Below, in pieces: positions 10,601 to 22,400 of a DNA stretch of 29,609 nucleotides (position 1 is the first letter of the stretch; each line of letters begins with the position of its first letter). The notes below the pieces were generated by a model. That model was not told where the DNA came from, did not search any database, and saw only the letters and a list, made by a program, of their open reading frames with translations. Source of the DNA: Lingula anatina (taxonomy: Eukaryota > Brachiopoda > Lingulata > Lingulida > Lingulidae); assembly GCF_001039355.2 (NCBI RefSeq), contig NW_019773761.1, positions 12,683-42,291 of the forward strand, given 5' to 3'. Made by a program: the position numbers and the translations under genes.

Positions 10601-13398
10601 TGATATTTCCAAGAGGCCCTGATGAAAGTAGCATCACAGCAGATTCAGGCTAAAACATAAATAAAAATACAGAATTAAGAACCTTAATGGTTGAAGATAT
10701 GCACCAAATGATAACACTAAATTTGTTCTTAGTTTATCTCTCTTGGAATACTTATGTTTTATCAGTTCCAAAATTCATCTAGTCTCTTCCAACATACAAA
10801 ATTGGAAATTCCTAGTGTATATAAATATGAAGGCATAAATTATTTAAAAAATTCTGCACTAAAGGAAGCACTTAATATATAAAACTTACTGATATGAAAT
10901 AAAGGAAAAATTTGTCTTACCGACCAAACAAACCAATTCACTTGACCGCTTTGATTCTTAAGGCACTTCAGTGTTTTCTTCTCTGGAATCACCTATTTTA
11001 ATGAAAGGAAATATATTGTGAAATTAAAAAAAAACTTAATAAATGCTTTGCTTAAAATAAACAACAGAATACAATTAATATTCACATATCATTAAACCAA
11101 AGAGAATGGATTATACAGGCATTTCGAAGTGAATGTATCCACTACCATTATAATCAATAAATTCCTTTTGTCTGTAATTTTCATTTAGGAGTATTCCAAA
11201 AATATTCAAATATCTTGGCTGCAATTTTCACTCACCTGATAATACTCAATACCATGGTCAGTGACAAATACAATCTCATTTAGAGCTGTCCAATGGAAAC
11301 CTATTATATTGGTTGTTTTGCCGCGACATGATTGTGAGTATTCTACTCTATCCGAGTGCTCTGTAAAGTTCATGAATTCCTGAAAATAGAAAGTTTGAAA
11401 GTCCTGTCAAGGCCATTCTAGCAAATGAAATTTTGTCAGATCCCACAGTAAATGAATGAAGAAATACAGCTTAAAAACACATAAGTTCAATATGAAAGAA
11501 AATCTATCATCTTTATTCACTTTCTTCATTTTTTTAATTTTTTGTCAAGGTGACCATTACAGAAACTTCTAAAACTCACCACTGACTTCTGCGACCTTTG
11601 TATTGCCAAAACTGACATGTCATAAGAAAATTTGATAGATATCACTTCTCCCCTGTCTTCCATTCTGAAAATAATAATGGCCATATTTATCATGGTAATA
11701 CTTCAGACTGACCCTAAACATTTGGTTGCTTGAAAATGATGTAAAAAATATATAATTTTTAATCTAATTAAAAATATAAATAGTCTGCAAATAAGTAGGA
11801 AATTTAAAATATTATGTTTCGTTTATTAAAAAATATCTTCATGGTACAACAGAGGTGCTATTATTTTTCAATCAAACAAAGGAGTGAAGACTAAGGCAGT
11901 TACCTTCACAATTTACATACTAGTATATAACTATGATAATATCAGTTATCAAACAGATTTCATGGATCAGTTAGTAAGCCAACTGATAACAGTTGATAAT
12001 AAATCAGATAAAAATTGGGGAGAGGGTAATTATTATTACTAATGTCTTAACTGCTTAAGAAAGGAAAGGTCTGAATGATGTACTGGCATATCCATATCAT
12101 GACAACTGGCACATAAGCCTCAGTTACTAGTTTACAGTTATTTTTTCTTTAATAATCTTTTACATTTTTCAAATACTGGATGCTTTGGTGTTTTAAATTG
12201 TATTTATAGGTGTAATGGTTGGTTAGAAGATTTCCATTTGGAAAATGGATTGAGGTATTTTCATGAAAAAAGGTCCTATTATCTTAGAACAAAGTGGCTT
12301 AGCCCATATCTTTTTACTAGTCCCAAATCTAGAAAAAAAAACCTTGGGGTACATGATGTGCCAGATCCTGATTAAATCCATGTGATGGCAAAACAGTACT
12401 GCAGTTAGGAATAACAGCAATTTTGATTCAATATAGAGTTGGTAAAAGAAGCAATCAGACAAAAATTATCAGCATTATAGGAAAGCAGGAAAGGACACAG
12501 ATTTCTTATTTATATTTATGGGACAGGGTTACAAAGTAAATGCACATGATAATATCATGCTCACCTACGGCTTTTAGTTTTTGAAAACCTGTGGTTATAA
12601 ATTGAACTGCTTTGACAAAACAATATGAAGATTAAACTGTAAGTACTATGAATATTCGGAATAAAACACAAACTGCAGTAGCCCAAAACGTCACGTAAAA
12701 GATGGCTACAGTCAGCAATTCTCTACTCAATGACATTGAAATGTCAAGGTGTAGTGAAATCTTAGTGCTCTTTTTAATTGTTATTTCAATCAAGTATGTG
12801 TAACAGCAACATAACATTATTCAATAAACAATGTAATACTATAGTATATACAGTATATACTCACCTAAAATTTATATTTGTCTTATCATCTGGACCTTTC
12901 ACCACAACCCCCATAGCACCTTGTGACTGCACTGCAAAAACCTGATATGGAAACATATTTTACTTATTTTTGTTTCTTTCTCTTATACTGTTTATTACCA
13001 ATACACTATTTCAAATACATGTAATTCAACTTGGTATTAGGATGAACTTACAAATAATTAAACACAAGAAATAAATATCAGAACATGACTGGTTTATAGC
13101 ATTCTGATATGTGGCCTGATCTACGTTTGCAAGACTCTCAAAATAAAATTAAATAATTCCCCTCATCAGTGATTTAACAGCAATGTGCTAGTTTTACTGT
13201 TTTGTCAGAGTAGTTTTTGTTTTCAAAGAGCAAATGATTATTGCCTCATTCAGGCGTATCACAGACGATACTACTCACCTGCTTATTTGTTTCATCGAAG
13301 AATACATTTGTTAGCTGACTGACAGGCTCAAAACGGATTGGATGTTTTGATAATTGAACATAATGGACCCCTGCACTTTTTGAGTCCGCTTCTGCCAT
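4137..13398 (-). CDS. RMC1: RMC1, regulator of MON1-CCZ1 (C18orf8/Mic1)
   Basis: Subunit of the Mon1-Ccz1 guanine-exchange complex that activates Rab7 on late endosomes and lysosomes (Bulli in Drosophila); the role is inferred from the family. Exons in transcript order: 13398-13279, 12941-12865, 11664-11580, 11379-11236, 10992-10921, 10649-10581, 10188-10085, 9461-9375, 9155-9050, 8762-8651, 8289-8239, 8062-7950, 7623-7450, optional 7221-7168, 6609-6505, 6211-6029, 5446-5378, 5117-5047, 4638-4484, 4216-4137. All phases agree, and the frame is open from ATG to TGA. The product is 658 residues, or 676 with the optional exon; human RMC1 is about 657. Diagnostic matches are VVVKGPDD, NWIVFQPN, DFLLRRKDSKMVIL, QFLQYHVLSDSKPL and SARKFLEAAKQT. 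The ATG has a good context (ATAATGG) and an in-frame TGA 11 codons upstream. Confidence 0.95.
5012..5039. repeat. (AAT)n microsatellite in RMC1 intron
   Basis: An interrupted AAT trinucleotide run lies immediately downstream, on the minus strand, of the exon 18 donor (exon ends at 5047). Confidence 0.8.
7168..7221 (-). CDS. RMC1: Candidate RMC1 cassette exon (54 nt)
   Basis: A strong acceptor (TTTTCAG) precedes 54 open nt coding VVVPSLGSILDHLVPYTG, followed by a GTAGTG donor. Length is a multiple of three, and both flanking introns are phase 0, so inclusion or skipping keeps the frame. It falls in the poorly conserved linker between YREYLDKEIQAQ and IIDQSDMYTHVLSVF. Human length fits better without it, so it may be alternative, lineage-specific or fortuitous. 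Confidence 0.45.
7950..13398 (-). CDS. RMC1: RMC1 exons 1-12: N-terminal beta-propeller half
   Basis: These twelve exons encode about residues 1-380. The order of conserved blocks follows the human protein: NVFFDETNKQ, VFAVQSQGAMGVVVKGPDD, GEVISIKFS, NEIVFVTDHGIEYYQ, LPKFEVDLP, YGVLYICVLRHH, AEIVLYHLQR, GRFAVNLVDNIIIVHHQ, YVTFYDP and NWIVFQPNILID. In structural work on the Mon1-Ccz1-RMC1/Bulli complex this half is a WD40-like propeller. Introns after exons 1, 3, 4, 5, 6, 9 and 12 are phase 0. The large intron at 11665-12864 (1.2 kb) holds nothing I recognise. Confidence 0.93.
8063..8238 (-). other. RMC1: Probable U12-type (minor spliceosome) intron in RMC1
   Basis: The donor after exon 11 reads GTATCCTTTCC, an exact match to the U12 GTATCCTT consensus. 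Just upstream of the exon 12 acceptor lies TTCTTAAC, close to the U12 branch-site consensus TTCCTTAAC, with the branch adenosine about 13 nt before the CAG. The exact frame match across this junction supports the boundaries. The other introns in the window have ordinary U2-type donors. Confidence 0.75.
9891..10040. mobile_element. 150-bp fold-back (MITE-like) element in RMC1 intron
   Basis: Perfect 19-bp terminal inverted repeats, GTTGATCTGCAGACTAACA at 9891-9909 and its reverse complement at 10022-10040, bound the segment. A nested inverted pair, GCATAATCCCC and GGGGATTATGC, lies near its centre, so most of it can fold into one long imperfect hairpin. It sits between RMC1 exons 7 and 8. No coding frame and no clear target-site duplication were seen, so the transposon family is not assigned. 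Confidence 0.6.
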
Positions 13399-13575
13399 TA
13401 TTTTCTTTTGATACTCTCCTCTATATGGAGATCAGATTGTGGACAATTCACGCCTCCGAAGAGGCAGGCTCGTACAGGAGGAAACGGCAGGACAGGTCAG
13501 AAGATAGCGGAAACGGCATCACAGGTCACGAGCAACACTGAAAAATAAAACGGCAACACAGGCCAGTTCCTAATA
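13399..13575 (-). promoter_or_regulatory. RMC1: Putative RMC1 5' UTR/promoter with three-fold motif
   Basis: The region upstream of the RMC1 ATG is richer in CG than its surroundings. Three copies of one motif lie at 13482-13499, 13511-13528 and 13548-13565; on the minus strand the consensus is TGRCCTGTNNTGCCGTTT. Two copies contain TGACCT, a nuclear-receptor-type half site. I could not place a TATA box or transcription start. The regulatory role is inferred from position and repetition. Confidence 0.4.
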
Positions 13576-13646
13576 CATAGCGCAGCGAGTTCAGGTGTCT
13601 GAAGAATGTCATTTAACAAGTTTCCACAAGGAATAAAGATCGTGCT

Positions 13647-13680
<34 letters not shown>

Positions 13681-13706
13681 GGATGATGATGATGATGATG
13701 ACGATG
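13647..13706. repeat. Compound microsatellite (TAA)n(GAT)n
   Basis: A TAA run (13647-13680) passes directly into a GAT run (13681-13706). Histidine- and tyrosine-rich open frames here are low-complexity artefacts. Confidence 0.95.
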
Positions 13707-13751
13707 AGATATTGCAGACAATTTTTAGAGCACTTTTTCCCCCACCTTTTA

Positions 13752-13919
13752 CAGGGGCGGATCCAGAGATATTTTCTGACAGTCTTTCAAATTATCTTTG
13801 TTGATCCATCCTCCATTTTTGACCGTCTTCCAACAGAAAATATTAGATGCCCGACAGTATAAACTTGAAAATCTGACCGTATTCCGGAAGACCCAGAAGA
13901 CGGCCTAAATCCGCCCCTG
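13752..13919. mobile_element. Small non-autonomous DNA transposon (hAT-like ends)
   Basis: The 168-bp segment begins CAGGGGCGGATCCAG and ends with CTAAATCCGCCCCTG, an inverted repeat with one mismatch in 15. It is flanked on both sides by TTTTA. CAGGGGCGGAT-type ends are common in hAT-related elements, which normally make 8-bp duplications; only 5 bp match here, so the family call is tentative. There is no transposase frame. Confidence 0.65.
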
Positions 13920-15791
13920 TTTTATATTGAAAAAGAATATAATATATTAGTATGATGTACAATAAACTGACACTCAAAATTTGTGGACTTGATGTTTCAG
14001 ATTTTGCAAACAATTTTACCCTTTTTTCATCCACAAATACCTAATTAAAAAGAAAACAGCAGCCAAAACGGGTCTCTACGTCAATACCCTCTTGTTATAA
14101 GATTTTTTAAAAAAATAATCACGAGTACAAGTAAACTGTAGAACTGTATCACCATTGACAGTGTTGAATGTTATTGTTTGATCTTTTCTTTTAAATGTTA
14201 CTGTATATATATCTTATAAAACACAGCTTTTATTATGAAACAACAAAGTAAAGAAATGTGCTTACTTGAATGAGACAGGAGACGTATATAATAGGAATCA
14301 TCCAGGCTAGGCCTAAAATCTAGCAGTTTGGTGGAGAGTGGGATCCAGAATAATTGCACATTAATAAGTGCGGTGCAGAAATGAATAAAAGCTGACACTA
14401 TTTGTCCAAGGATGTTTTTATGGTTGTTTTTATCTTAATTTCCATGAAGTACAGTTCAGTTTTGAAATTTGAAACTTTTTTCAAGTTTGTGAGTGCACGT
14501 ACATAAAGTACCAGTATGTTCCTAAACTCTTTAGATGTTGAATGTGATATGGCTGGTAGTCAAATAACTCAAAACTCAATATCCTTTCTTTAAAAATGTT
14601 ATTTTTAATAACAATAAAAATATATACAGACTGACACAAAATACAAATGCATTCAAACAGCAGATAAACAGATTGCCTTTAATATGTATATATAAAATGT
14701 TTTATGCCGATCTATAACTTGTAAATTAAGTTACTTAGAAAAAATTGAACATTATCTGCACAAAAAAAGTTCATTTGAAAAAAAAAAACTATTTGTTCAC
14801 ACTTTCAGATATCAATATTGAACACTGACATAAATTAATTACCCGGTTATGCTAACCTAACAACCCTTGGAGGTACAATGTATGACATACTTTATTGTAT
14901 CCCTAAAGCATAAGGCAAATATAACACTCATTTTGAAAGACAATGCTCAATGACTAGATCTTACAGGAAAGCAGTGCTACAATTTCAATAGAACTTTGGA
15001 GCGTTTTCATTATAATGAAAATGAATACACTGAGTAGTGTCTCAGACAACTCATCTATTTTATCTGCATCCTTTTCACTGTTTAACCCTTTTAGGGTTAT
15101 CTCATTTAGTATTAAATGTACATAGACATTCACATCCTCTTAACTGAAAGAGAAAAGTACTCATTGTGCATACTTTTATCAGTTATACAGTTTAAATTTA
15201 AAAATAAAAGTAAAAATGTTTGCTATAAAATCTTACAGTTACTTCAAAATATTTTGGCAAAAATTATAAAAGTTGTAGCAATGTTCATTATCTAGAGGTC
15301 TTAACAGGTAAAAATTCAGCCTTAAATTGCACCCTTATTTATTTGTGCTGAATGAGAACAAGAATTAGAAAAAAAAAGCTTCACAGTTAAACTGATACAT
15401 ACATGCTACCATGTATTAAAATGACATTGAAAGTAACTATTGGATGTCCAATAGAATGTACCAATTACTAAAATAGTAGCACACCATAAATTAACTTGAA
15501 ATTGCACTGAACAATGCATATATTCAAACACTTTTACATATAAGTTAATTCTCTCATTAACAAACAGTGATGGTTTTTGATTTAGAACTATGATTGGTCC
15601 CTTAATGCACTACATGGATAAAATTTGTACACAAAGTTAAGCATATATGGCACAAATGCAGTGGAAGATATTTGATCTTTTTTTTTTACAAAATGTACAC
15701 AAAAATTATAAATAATAAATAAATTTTATAAATATTCCCTATGTTTCAGCAGCCATTAAAAAGGGTGCTGCTGAAACGAGTCTCAATATTG
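13920..15791 (-). other. LRP4 3' UTR and LRP4-RMC1 intergenic DNA
   Basis: This AT-rich stretch lies between the LRP4 stop codon and the upstream region of RMC1. Minus-strand AATAAA signals occur at 15343-15338 and 14896-14891, implying LRP4 3' UTRs of about 0.45 or 0.9 kb. No convincing exon or RNA gene was found; the short open frames have no recognisable motifs. Confidence 0.5.
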
Positions 15792-16464
15792 CTAGATCTG
15801 AGTCTCCACTGGTTCATATGTGTCATCTTCTAAACGTGGGTCTTTAGAATCTTTCACTTCATCCTGAATGAATATATTTTTACTGTCTATTCTCTCTGGT
15901 GGGGTTGGAGGGGGCGTCTCACAACCTTCACAATCACAGTCACTGTCTTTTGCTTTCATTAATGCTGCTGCTTCTTGAGAGGCTAAGTTTTCCTTTGGCT
16001 TTGGAGGAACTGGGGGAGCCAACATAGACAGGCGTTCCTAAAACAGAAAATAATTATGAGAATTCAACTTAGAACAAATTTCCTGACCAACAGAATTTTC
16101 TATCATCTTTTAATACCAAAGGATGTACAAAAGATAGAGACTGTTACATATAGTTCTAATCTTGTACAGATGCCCACACTAATACCAGATCCAGACTATG
16201 TGAGCCAGCTAGCTGTACAAGATGGACTCAAAAATAGTGAGAATTCAGCTTGGAATAAACTAGAAAAAAAAAAAAGATTATCAGCTGAATGTATCAGGTA
16301 AAGAGCAAGGCAAACTTACCTCAGCAGTGTCATATCTAAAGAGACGCCAAGGTTTTGTTCTTCTTTCTATATTTATTCTTTCATCACTAGTTTTATGGTA
16401 TGTGGGGTTAGAAAAGGTAAGCCTTGCCTCAGATGATATGGAGTCTTCTTCTCTTCTCCTTTTC
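15792..16464 (-). CDS. LRP4: LRP4: cytoplasmic tail with NPTY and PDZ ligand
   Basis: Two exons (16464-16320 and 16037-15792) encode a tail of about 130 residues. FSNPTY near the membrane matches the FxNPxY endocytic/PTB-binding motif, and human LRP4 has a similar NPxY site. APPVPPKPK fits a class II SH3 ligand. CDCEGC precedes [10 protein letters not shown], a proline-rich, potentially phosphorylated segment. The protein ends VETQI, a class I PDZ ligand (T at -2, I at 0) comparable to the ESQV end of vertebrate LRP4. Motif functions are inferred. Confidence 0.88.
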
Positions 16465-19400
16465 CTATCAGGAAGTGGTAAAAGGGGAAAATATTAATAT
16501 CAAATAACAGTGCAGACCATTTTCCATTAATGATTATTTGTTTGGTTAATACCATGTAAAATACTATGGATGACTAGATGAACAAAAGGCCTAGACATGC
16601 TGTAACTAGCATTGTGCCTTTGACCCCAAGCTGGCCATCATTTGTCCAATCTAATACAACACTTGTTACAGAGTATGTAAGTTCCACTTGTGTAAGCCAC
16701 GCATGTATTTCACATATTATATCTTAACTCGATCCTGTTGAATGTGTAATAAAAAGATCAAGTTTGAAAAAATTTGAAGTGTAAATATTACAAATGTTAA
16801 TGGCTTCTCATCTTTTGATGTAATGTGAGTAAAGAAAGAATATTTCAAATATTATTATGCTAAATAGGATAAGAAGTGATAATAATGCTGTACTCTACCT
16901 CCTCCAGATCAGTAGAAATATCACAGCTCCTCCAAGAATGAGTAAAATAACAACTGCTAATGAAATATATGCAGCATGGACTCCACTGTCTGGAAAATAC
17001 AAACAGCACATTGAAATCTAAATCAAATTCAATGAATTTCACCAAACATACTTATCCAAAAGGCAACAACAACACAAAAACAAAGAGATGAAAGATACGA
17101 AAGAGACATTCAAAAACATTCTATTTCCTTCCTTTTAAAACACATACACATATCTATGAGTTTACTATTAGTTTAAGTAATTAATACTTTAATGCCTTAT
17201 TAAAAGCAATTTTACAAAAAGGCATTATAAAAATAACAAGGAATAAGCATATATACTTACTGTCTGCACTACATAGCCCATGCCGCCAGTCTTCTTCAGA
17301 GCACCTAATGCACAAGAAATAATAAATGTAAATTATTGTGTAAAACTAGAAATAAACAAAAATCGTGGAAGCAACTACCACTTTACTTGAATCCAGTTTA
17401 AAAAGTTCAAATCCAGCATCAAATTTAAATGGCCTTTTTAGTTGGAAAATAATCCATATTATTTCACCAACTATAAACTAACCTGATCCAACATCAAACA
17501 GTCAAAAAAGAAATTGGTTATGTTTTTTGATAAGAGTGTGTTTTCTTACCCATCTGCATGTTGCCCTGTATCTGGTAGAGTATCTGGTATAGCAGGAGGA
17601 ACATTCCACTCCTTGCCATAGTCAAACTTTTTATTCTTTGTAGGATCTACTATATATATCCCTGGCACTGAAAATTACATGGGGAAATTATTCATTATAT
17701 TTCACATTTTCTATTAGGAAAATCAATTGGGTTTAAAAATTAAAGAATGGAAAGGGGCAATCTCTTGAACATATCTTTGGTAGACTGGATTTCAGTTTTA
17801 AATTATTCTAATCATTCTTAGAATTTATTGCCTCATACAATAAAACCCATAAATATAATATGACTATTAAATAGCCACACTCAACCAAACAGTGACTGAA
17901 ATAATTCAGTGCACATTACCTGTAGAGCAAGGCCTGTCATCTGGTTCCGTGGGACAAGCACACACAAAGCCCACATCTGGTCTAGCCAGGCAAAGGTGTG
18001 AGCAACCTCCATTATTCATGTGACAGGCATTAGTACCTGGAGCAAGATCAACACATCACATACAGAATTTATGAATTTTAGTCAATTTATCAATCAGAAC
18101 ATTTGAAATCAGTTAAAAAAAGATATGCTCTACTTTGACACAAATCTTTAAATTCAAAGGATTGTTTTAAAAATTTATTCTCTTTATTTATTCATTCACA
18201 CTCTACAGTTTTAGATTACACCCCCATTGAATGTATTAGCTATACACGGTATGTTTAAAAACATGCAACTCACCACTCTGTTTTAATGGAGAAACAATCA
18301 GCACATCCATCAGACCTTCCAAGTTGTCTTTGATGACAGTTCGATTCTTCCCAGTTCTCTTGTTGGCTCTGTCTATAGATTGTGTCTGCCAGTCTGTCCA
18401 GTATACGTGCTCTCCAAACTAAAACCAAGTATGATAAGACCCAATGTATAATTGATGGCCCATTTATTTACTTATTTGTTTTTTTTTTTTACTGATGTTA
18501 TAGAATTTTCTCATTAAGACATAAAAAATTTGTTGTATTCTTTTTTTGGTGCATATGAACATAATACACTATTATCAGAATTTTGAAAAGATCTATTTTT
18601 TTAGGTAGTTATCTTGAGGGTTCACCCAACCATTGAAATGCCAGCTTTATCAAATATTTTATCCAATATGAAAAGGATGCAATCAGACTTACCACAGTGA
18701 TGCCAAATGGATGGTCAAGCACCCCTTGCGTTCCACTTATCAGAAGCACTCTGTTTTCACCATTTAAGTCAGAAGTTTCAATCTTGTCCAGTTTTGCATC
18801 TAGCCAAAATATCCTCTCCATTTCATAATCAAGTGCCAGTCCATTAGGCCAGCCTAGCTCTGTGTTGACGAGAACCCTGCGATTAGTGCCATCCATAAAG
18901 GCACGCTCTATCTTTGGAGTGTTGCCCCAGTCTGTCCAAAACATGTACCTGGAAGATGAAGAAATGTATATAATTTCCACTGTAATACAGAAAAGGTGGG
19001 ATACCTATTTCAAACCCAGGTTTAATTGCTTTNAAAAAAATAATAAATTCAATAAATTATCATTGATCTATAATACAAACTTAACTGAAAAACAAATCTT
19101 TTAATTACAATTTATATCCCTTTGCCAATACCCACCTTATGACATCAAGATGTACATCAGTGTAGTAGAGTTTCTGGTCAGCATAGTCCACATCTAGAGC
19201 TATGACATTGCTGAGGTCTGGTAGAGGGAGGAAGACCTCTGTGCTATCTGGTGTGTCCATGGAGATACGCTGGATACTGTCACGGCTAGCAAACAGCATG
19301 TAGGTGGTAGGAACTGCCAAGAAATAAGTTTAATCATTTATATTGCCAATACATTTTTACCTACAAGGGACATATGTTTAAAAGAATTGTACATATATAT

Positions 19401-22400
19401 ATTTTAATGTCGCCAAATGACTTACACCTTAAGGAAAAAGTTTTTGATATGTCAGTTCACATCATCAACAAAGCAATCTTAAAACTTGGTATTTATTTTA
19501 TTTTTCTGGGTAATCTTGTATCAAAATGCATGTATATCTGACAAGCAATCTTTATTTTGTTTTGTACCAAATGGAGAGCAATACATACCATTGTAGCATG
19601 TCTTTCCATCAGGCTTCAGTAGTATTCCAGTGGGACAGGCACAGCTGAAACCTCCAGGATTAGGTAAACAAAGATGGCTGCAACCTCCATTGTAAGAACC
19701 ACATCTGCTGGTACCTATATGTTATTGACGAAATCAACTCTCAGTGTGGCTCCTTGCAATGGTAGATCAACTAGGTTTTTTATATTTCAGGGTTATGAAT
19801 CTATTGTCAAATAAATGGGCAAAAACTGTCACCAAGCATAAAACTGTCATCATGTACTTGTCATGTACTTGCAGATTATATCAACTTTTTTATAAGACAT
19901 ATACCAAAGGGCAGATTTCAAATGGGAACTTAACTCAAAAGTTTGTCTTCACTTAAGGAATATTACTCCACTTTAGCCTAAGATAAAGCAGTAGTAATGC
20001 ATGTCGATGAAAATAGCAGTAAGAACATTGTAACACCTTAGAATGATAGTCATGTTATTTTAGTGGCTTTTATTTAGCACAGATTTAACCCTATGCCACC
20101 TACCCTTTTGCTCCGTTTTCTGTACTCCATGCAAGTCCATTAGTCCGGGCATGTTTTCACGAATAACCGTTACATCCACCCCAGTTAATTTGTTTGCTCT
20201 CTTGATGGCCTTGGCTTGCCAGTCTGTCCAATATACATGGTCATTCAAAATGGTCAAGCCATAAGGATGGGGTAAGCCTGACACAACTATTTTGCGGTTA
20301 CTGCCATCAAGGTTTGAACACTCCAGCATCTACAAGAAGGGACAATAGCATTCAACACACGTATCTAAGTTCCTCTTCACATTCACTGCAATAAAATAAT
20401 AATAATAACTGCATAAATTGTATCTAAAAGAAATAACTTACTTCAGTTTTGGCATCTGCCCAGTAGATCTTGGCATTCTCTGTGTCCAGTGCCAGTCCAT
20501 TTGGCCACCCCAAGTTGTCAGTGACCAGTACTTGTCTGTTCTCACCATCCATGTCAGCCCTCTCTATGACTGGGTCACTACCCCAGTCTGCCCAGAACAT
20601 GTATCTGCAGAAAAAATGTTTTAATGTGCTTAATTTGAATGGACTTACATAAGACTTGTTTATTATTGACTTCTTCTCATAGGCAAAATCTATGTATAAC
20701 CAAAATTGTCACATTGTCCAGGAAATAGAAATATTCAACTGAAAATGAGCACTTAAAAATGGCCAATGTATAAGCTTTCTTTGATAACAAAATACTTAGA
20801 TTAGAAAAAAGAAGGGCATATTCTAGTCACTTACCCAGTGTTATGGTCTACCACTATAGCTCTAGGATTGTCTATGTTCTGCCAGAAGAGGACTTTCCTC
20901 ATGCTGCCGTCCAGATTGGCCACCTCAATTCTGTTACGTCCAGTATCTGTCCAGTATATCTTACGACCCACAGTGTCCAGTGAAATGCCGTCCATGGTCT
21001 TCAGGCCCTGAGTTAGGACATCTTCTACATCAGAACCATCCAAGTTACTGCGCTGGATTTTGTCAAGGCCAATGTCAGCCCAGTATACTTTGCCTGAAAA
21101 AGAGAAACTCTCATGAAAAATTTCTCTTCAATCAAAATTTTATTAAGATGACCTTTACAAAGATCAAAATTCAAATAACATCATTCTATTTGGAGAGGAA
21201 CCAGTACTAAAATATACAATGACTAAAATTAGACACAAAGTTCAAATAAAATTACAAATACACAGGAAAACAACTCATCAGACTTTTTCACTAAAAGTTT
21301 CAAAATAAACGAAAAATATTCCCATGAAATAATCACATCCATTGATTACAATTGGTTATGTATGACAAATCTCTGTACATCACACTTACCTTCCTGTGTA
21401 TCCACATCCAATGCAATAGTATTCTTCAGCCCCTCTATAGGCAGTACCACATCAGCGTAGTAGGGCACATCCAGGGAGATCAGCCTGATATCTGTTTTAC
21501 GAGCAAATATGATGTACTGGTTCAGTTCTGGCTGACATGTCTTGCCATCTGGTAGCAGGTGGATTCCAGTGGGACACATACAGGTGTGAGTACTGGGAGG
21601 TGGGGCAAGAAGACATAGGTGACTGCAACCTCCATTGTTTACCATGCAGGCATTTGGGACTAAAATATCAGAGGAAAAAATTTAATTGTTATGTGGATTC
21701 AGATTACTTTTGTGTTTTTTTTTTTTTTTTTAATTTTCAGGAACAAAATTTACCATGAATAACAAAAAAGTATGAAGTAAATAAATTTAAAATCCTGCTC
21801 CTGTTCAATATTATATTTCTCCTCGCAGACTCTTATCCAAATTTTATTTTTTATCCAACAAATTAAACTCCACCAGAAGAAACCTTACTCATAGTCCTGC
21901 CCTTGTGATACACATGGATATCCATGAGATTGTCCAGGCCCTGAACCAGCACACTCCTGTTTCCTCCAGTGAGTTTGTTAGCAACATGAATACTCTTTGT
22001 CTGCCAGTCAGTCCAATAAATATTGTCTTCAAACACTGTCAGGCCAAATGGATGTGGTACTTCACTAGCCAATAAGATCTGAAATGTAGAAAATAGAGAT
22101 GTATAAGATAAGTATAAGATAGAGTATTTTAATAAGATACAGTTAAGTTTGTCAACAAAATATCAATGTCAACAAAAATCTTCACCAATGAAAGTATGAA
22201 ATATATCTTTATGTATTTTTATATTAATCTCTAATCTCAAAAAACCAAGAAGGGTTTCCTGCTGCAATACTGTTTGTTTGCAATCTTGGTAGGGAACTTT
22301 GCTATGCATCCCTACCTGTACTACCAGGCTTACCTTTCTATTAGAGCCATCCAGATCAGCATGCTCAATGACATGGTGACCAGCGTCCACCCAATACAAC

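Noticed and set aside
13497-13721. A minus-strand frame with poly-His and poly-Tyr.
   Set aside because: It is a translation of the (TAA)n(GAT)n microsatellite.
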